From Dipteronia dyeriana (lineage: Eukaryota; Streptophyta; Magnoliopsida; Sapindales; Sapindaceae), in NCBI GenBank assembly GCA_032871835.1, contig CM065299.1, positions 48,372,706 through 48,436,705 on the forward strand: DNA of 64,000 nt. Reading direction: 5' to 3'. Both the position numbers and the translations under genes were made by a program. Shown one piece after another: positions 58,771 through 64,000 of this stretch (positions within the stretch are counted from its first letter, which is position 1; each line of letters starts with the position of its first letter). The notes under the pieces are model-generated. The model made no database searches. It saw nothing but the letters and a program-made list of their open reading frames with translations, and had not been told where the DNA came from.

Positions 58771-61049
58771 TGTAGGGAAAATATCACAGCGGAAGCGTGA
58801 AAAATCAATAAATTAGGGTTTTGGTATAAATAAAAAATTTCCCTTTATAATAACAAAAACCTTAACCCGAGATTAATTGATGTATATAAAAAGTATCGTA
58901 CCTTTTTCTCATGACGATTGAACTAATGCCGAATTGAATCCGAAAGATCTTCCAATCCAATCACGAACGTGAATCACCTAGGAGTGTGGGCTCCCTTTCT
59001 CTAAATTGTATTCCTGAGGATGGAAACAAATAAAATCTTCTTCTTTGTTAGTCACAATAATCCTCCAAGAAGAAAACAAAGAACGTTAGGTCACTTGTGA
59101 ATTATCAATCAATTTGATTGAAACTCGCCTGAACCTTGATTCGATGTTGTACACAAAACCTTTTAATGGAAGGCTACTAGTGTACTATCAAAAACTAAAT
59201 GTTCTTTCTTCCTTTTCTTCTTTGTCAAATCTCATACTATTTCTATAAGTTGATCGAATTTTGTTCTAGAGCAAAAATAAATTTTCTCACTAAATTCTAC
59301 GGTAGCCAAATTCTCTTTAAAAAATTCTCACCCCTTGGCTGAAATTATGTAAGCCATATATATACACGTCAAGGCCGAATTCCTAGCCCTAAAATATATA
59401 GGGTTGGCCGAATTCAACTTATATTTAATTTAGGAGACTTAATCCTTTCCTAAGAAAGATTTACTTGATGGGCAAGAATCCTATCCTTAGGTGAATTTAC
59501 TTGGTGACCAAGAATCATTTTCCAAAAAGAATTTTTTCCTACACCAAGACTCCTAATACCACTCAAATAGTGTATTTGCAACCATATTAAAGATTTCCTA
59601 TTTTGACTAGATAAATAATTCTTTTTTATTTATCTACTTATCAAATATATTCTTTAATATTAATTATACTACCAACAATAGTATAATATTAGGAGACCAT
59701 CTCCTACTAGGAAAAATATTTTGACTTTTAATTAAATAATTAATTAATTACTAAATTAATTAATTTCTATTTAATTAAATAAAAAATATATATAATTAAG
59801 TTAAACTTTATAGTTTTGCCGCCCAACACCATATATGGCCCATTATATTATTTTTTTCTATTTTATTAAATCTAGTGGACCATAATAAAAAGTCCACATG
59901 TGAACTAGACACATACTTAAAAAGAAACAAGTCCACATGCCTCAATACAATTCTAGATGGACTCCTATATTGGTCCGGTAGAATATATCAAGCGATCCAT
60001 GCAAATTCGTGTGGATTGGGGATCTTGGTGGGCTATCTAAGTTTAAGCTCTAATAGACACAACCCAATCACAATCAACAAATGATTCACTAAGGTCCGAT
60101 CTATTAATTTTAGTTCATTCCACTATAGAACTAAAATTGCACTCTTAAATAAAGCTAGAATAAGTTAATATTTCTTACTCATACCCTAGACAACCATATT
60201 GGAGAAAGTGTATCCTCGTGAAGAATATCAATAATTGCCAAGAGCTCATAGATCGCCTATAGCTCTCCAAGTTACCATATTTACTCATATGACCACATTT
60301 TGAACTTGGATATTATGACTTGTCCATAAGCCATGTTTCAATAGACACTATCGAAAACTTAACGTTAAGATTTAATATCCAATACCTTAAAACATCCATA
60401 TGATGATATTCTACTCTCATTTAGTAAATGGAGCCACGATGTCCAAATCTATAAATTAAGTCCTCTATCGATTAACAAATGAATACCACCAAACTATCGA
60501 GGATAGACTGTGCTATATAATCGTACTCATTGATAGCTCAAATGATAACACTTGCAACCATAAGTCCATCATTTATCTCAAGATTGGGATAGACTCTCCA
60601 ATTGTCTTCAAATGAAAACATTTATCCCTTGACGGTTCTAGATAAAGTATTTCATTGTGATCCAATTCAATGCACCCAGTGCACTAGATTCTTTTGTCCA
60701 AAGACACCACATTTTGATGATTTTAGACTCATTATAACACATTTGATCCCACTCAAATGCTAGCAAAAGAATCTACAACTTTGACAAGATAAAGGCGCCC
60801 AACCTTTATCTTAAGTTGTGAATATTATTCAAGACTAACTAAAAAATTGTGTCTACCTCATACATATCTAGATGTATGAACAATTCTTTTTTTCTCATAG
60901 TCCTTTGACCTTGTGATTATTTACTTTTGATAATTATAATAATTAAACTATAAATGCTATAAGATTTGTTAAACTAGAAATCACTTTATTAATATGAAAA
61001 TAATGTCAAATACATTATTATACTCTTGCTATCGAGCATAATCCAAACA
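58771..61049 (-). mobile_element. Solo Copia LTR in gag of element E
   Basis: A complete 2279-bp LTR of the Copia family on the minus strand (ends TGTTTGGATTATGCTCG and CCCTACA), with a perfect 5-bp target duplication CTTGG at 58766-58770 and 61050-61054. There is no internal sequence. Confidence 0.94.
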
Positions 61050-62139
61050 CTTGGGATGCGGCTTGATTCCCTGTAATTGAGCATAGAAATCACTACATAG
61101 CTTAGTTAATTAACTAACACTACCTGTTGGTAACTTTCAAAACCATGTCTTGTCGTAGTCTGTTAGCGTGGTTGGCAACATCATACACATGGAAACCTGG
61201 GTTACATTCTTGACCTCCATCTGTTGCACGAAGCTCTCTAGGTGCCTCAATGGATCTTCTATCCCCGAGTAATTGTCAGTGGGCATCTTAAATTTTTGGG
61301 GAATTTTTTCTTTCTTGATTCTTCTAAAGAAGGGGCATTCAACTCGACTAAGGGATCTTTCTGGCTTTCCCAGTGCTTTCCCTTCTTCTGTTCTTGAATC
61401 TCCTTCACCATATGGGCTACCTGGTCCTACAGACACTTGTACCCAGCATTCTTAGATTCAACCTCAGAGTTCTTATTACCAGACTCATCTAATGCTATGG
61501 AGGCTTTATCACAGTTCTCCTCCTAAAGGGGGTTCTCTCGGGGCATTCATCCTGCTTCCTCCCGTAGTAGATCGAGGTTGCCTTCCAGTGGCTAACAATT
61601 GTACTGGTTGACGAGATTCCCTAAGTTAGAGCTCAAGAGATGACTTTACCTATTGGGGTTGGTAGCTCGCTGGTGTTGGGGGCACTGACCCTAACCTGTC
61701 TAGAACTAAGGGTAGGGGCTCTAGCCTCTCGTGGACCGGTACTGATGGCGATGGTCCCAATCTGCCAAATGCATGTACCTTGGTACTTGTCCTAAGGTAT
61801 CTCTTATTGCCTCTAGTGCTGAGAGCTAGGGAGTGATATCTTTCGTAGCTAATCTGAGGCATACATTTTCTACAAAGGTTGTAACTTCCTGCTCCTAAAT
61901 AACCTGGCCTACCATTGGGGTGGCTAGATACTGGGTGTGACCTACGTGTTAGCAGGCGTTGCTGAAGCAGAGTTAAGGTGCTTTGACTTCTTCCGTTTCT
62001 TTTGAACCTTCCAGGTGGAGGCTATGGACTTGTGCCTTGATGCCTCAGGCTACCCCTGAGAGGATCGAAGCCTTATTATGTCATATACTGTAAAACCAAA
62101 ACTTGATTTCATAGGATTTTGAAAAAGGTGTTTAACTCC
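61050..62139 (-). pseudogene. Gypsy gag N-terminal part and leader (element E)
   Basis: The frame 61137-61436 has KKEKIPQKFKMPTDNYSG, DPLRHLESFVQQMEVKNV and CMMLPTTLTDYDKTWF, the start of a plant Gypsy gag core. Upstream frames (61650-61862) are proline-rich and uncertain; about 61960-62139 is probably untranslated leader. The frame runs into the solo LTR, after which gag resumes at 58770. Confidence 0.7.
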
Positions 62140-62156
62140 CCCACAGACGGTGCCGA
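62140..62156 (-). other. Primer binding site of element E
   Basis: On the minus strand CGGCACCGTCTGTGGGG resembles the Tat-type primer site TGGCGCCGTCTGTGGGG with two changes. It is five bases from the LTR. Confidence 0.72.
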
Positions 62157-62160
62157 AAAG

Positions 62161-63244
62161 TGTTGACCGAGAATTCACTTAAGTTGAGGAATTTTAATCA
62201 ACACACTCAAGGCCGCTACTCAGTAGGTTGCAGTCGGGGTAGATACTTCGTATCTAGGTGACAAATTTGTCACAGAAAGATAGATATATAAATGGCTTCT
62301 AAACTGGAAAAAAATGGAGAAATATAATCCGAGAAAATTGTTTTATTGATGGATTTATACAATGATCTTCAAAATCACTCAATCTCTCTAGTTTACAAAG
62401 ATTAGAGAAGGAAAACTTGTGCGTGTCGACAAGTGGTTAAATCCTATAAGGTGAGAAAAATGACGAAGAAGCTCTACCCTTTTTCTCTTAATTTTTTCAA
62501 TACCTTGTCCAGATCCTGACATCCTATTTTAACCGCTCTTTATTGTCTAACAAATCCCCGTAATTTAGACCAATTGATTGACCATGTTATTGGAAAGGAT
62601 TGGCATTGATGGGGGGAATCGAATTACTTAGGAATTGCTATTGTCGATTGTGCCAGGTTTTTGTCCAAGTTTAAATTCGAATGAATGGTGAATTTGTTGA
62701 CCTATCTAGTCACATTATGGCACTTTAATGATAAAGAAGTCAACTCTGTAGCTTGGAGGAGAATCATGATTCTGCATACCGATGGCGAGGTAACTAGTGC
62801 TGCCAACCTAGTGGCATGGTGCTTGTCCAATCATCTTGGAGCTTTCCTACTAACTTCATTCTTACTTGATGGGTAAGATACATACCTATAAGAGGTTACG
62901 AGATTGCATCGAGGTGATTGGACATCAATCCATCATCCTAGTGTCAAGGTTTTAAGTAGGAGGTATCATGGTACCTGCTCAAGCGGGTACTTGGCACTTT
63001 CTTTAGATGCTGATGTTACCCAGGTGGTGGTATCCAGGTACTCGGGTACTAGTTAGACATCTTTGTATCAAGATGCTTAGCAGAGAGTACCGCGATACTA
63101 GCATGTCTTGGTACCCAATAGGTTCTGGAGACGTGAATGTCAATCCTCTTCCAGATAGTGGATTCGGGGTACTTAGGTAGCGTAGAATCTTGCATGTCGA
63201 GGTTAGTACTAGCCGGTAGGCCTTAACTGGTATCAGATGGAACA
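62161..63244 (-). repeat. 5' LTR of element E, outer end approximate
   Basis: The inner end TGTTGACCGAG (plus strand) lies next to the primer site. The outer end is placed at about 63244 (plus-strand GGAACA) by the TG-CA rule only, as no second LTR is available. GGTAC-rich phrases (for example TACTCGGGTAC) recur at 62960-63240. Confidence 0.55.
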
Positions 63245-63913
63245 TCATACCAGATGAAAACGGTTGGAAAATTTCTTTTTGTTTCTTTTGTTAAAAATGG
63301 CTATTAACACTTAGTAATATCTATGTGCATTAATAATTGAAAACCCAATTCTAAAATAGTAATTGGGAGAGGGATATATGACATTATATCTCGCAGTCTC
63401 CATCATTAGTTCAACATCGTGAGATTCAAGAGGGGCCTCGGAACGACTTTGTTTTCATCCTCCCTAAGGAGGGTCTCCAAGAGAATCAATACCAATTTTG
63501 ACTTCTTAACGGATAGAGTTTCTGTGTGTATTTTAGGATTGAGCGACCTTAATGCGATAATTCTCAAGTTAAGCTTAAGAGATCTGAAATGGTGGGTTAC
63601 ACTCACAAGATTTTAATTAAATTGGTTAATTAATAACCTGATTGAAGTAAATGATGGTTGAATGATAGAGGAGTAAGAGTTATTCTGGTATATCATTTGA
63701 TTGTGAATGTCTCGTAACAACATGCAAGAATTTGATCGACCGTAAGGTTGCACTTGCTTGTGGTATGTTGGATTGTCGTGGAGTAGAAACAGTTTTTAGG
63801 GATTTTCTTATTCATTAAATATGTTCATGCATCATGTTTAATTTTAAGCCGAACATTTTCATGTGATGAATGTGTGAGATGAATGAAATTTGTATTTATT
63901 TATAAATTCAGCA
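63245..63913 (+). other. Non-coding stretch, probable leader of a right-edge Copia element
   Basis: It precedes a Copia gag start. I did not find its LTR or primer site with confidence. Short frames here are not convincing. Confidence 0.45.
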
Positions 63914-64000
63914 ATGTCTTCTTCACAGTTACAAATCCTCGCAAATGACAAACTAATCGGAGAAAACTAAACTATATGGAAAAATAATATCAATAAAATC
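63914..64000 (+). pseudogene. Copia gag start of a further element (right edge)
   Basis: The ATG at 63914 opens MSSSQLQILANDKLIGEN, followed by TAA at codon 19 and then TIWKNNINKI in the same frame up to the window edge. The pattern (ANDKL-G-NY-W-NN) is typical of the N-terminus of a plant Copia gag family different from A, B and D. The stop falls where relatives usually have a Tyr codon. The rest lies outside the window. Confidence 0.7.

Larger units (their letters stand above)
56434..63244 (-). mobile_element. Ty3/Gypsy element E, Tat type, truncated
   Basis: A minus-strand Gypsy element with 5' LTR (62161 to about 63244), primer site, gag, protease and the first part of RT. It ends at 56434 against element F. 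The rest of pol and the 3' LTR are absent from the window. A solo Copia LTR interrupts gag at 58771-61049. The primer site CGGCACCGTCTGTGG and the gag/protease motifs fit the Tat group. Confidence 0.82.

Noticed and set aside
63228..63245. TGGTATCAGATGG as a possible initiator-Met primer site for the right-edge Copia
   Set aside because: It lies inside the probable LTR of E, the match ends early, and no LTR end precedes it.

Overview
The window looks like intergenic DNA from a large, retrotransposon-rich plant genome. It is AT-rich, and every recognisable protein fragment belongs to a plant LTR retrotransposon: Ty1/Copia with gag-PR-IN-RT-RH order and initiator-Met tRNA primer sites, Ty3/Gypsy of the Tat type with an antisense ORF, and Ty3/Gypsy of the Athila type with an env-like ORF. 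I found no host gene, rRNA, tRNA or CRISPR array. The species cannot be named from this sequence.

Layout. (1) Positions 1-32316 hold one minus-strand Copia element (A). Its 3' LTR runs off the left edge and its 5' LTR is 29880-32316. It has been split by a solo LTR (1269-3744), by a plus-strand Copia copy of the same family (B, 4743-12281) and by a 16-kb minus-strand Tat-type Gypsy element (C, 13531-29630, target duplication AAAAT). C is itself interrupted by another solo Copia LTR (18354-20840, AGTTC), next to which lies an unclassified promoter-like segment (~20845-22490). (2) Positions 32317-36957 are non-coding and carry arrays of GATC-armed hairpin repeats. (3) Element D (36958-43087, AGCAT) is a plus-strand copy of the same Copia family. 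It is deleted from the end of integrase to the last 100 bp of its 3' LTR. (4) Positions 43088-45029 are non-coding, with a ~185-bp degenerate tandem repeat. (5) Element F (45030-56433) is a minus-strand Athila-type element. It lies against the truncated pol of element E (56434 to ~63244), a Tat-type minus-strand element that also holds a solo Copia LTR (58771-61049, CTTGG). (6) The right edge (about 63290-64000) is the leader and first gag codons of another Copia element.

Within elements the parts follow the usual retrotransposon cycle: LTR promoter, tRNA primer site, gag particle protein, protease, integrase, reverse transcriptase/RNase H and polypurine tract. Every element is disabled by stops, frameshifts or deletions. 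The best preserved pieces are D's gag-PR-IN frame (two nonsense codons), F's integrase core and RNase H, and E's protease.

The observations most worth a second look are: an internal promoter/intron module in F upstream of the env-like ORF, built like the LTR promoter (polypurine tract, CCGCGGT cluster, TATA box) and shared with the ~21-22 kb segment; covarying hairpins in the Copia leader, expanded to an exact 31-bp tandem array in A; the spliced-looking antisense gene of C; the covarying GATC hairpin arrays at 32.7-35.0 kb; and deletions in A and D that start at the same pol position.
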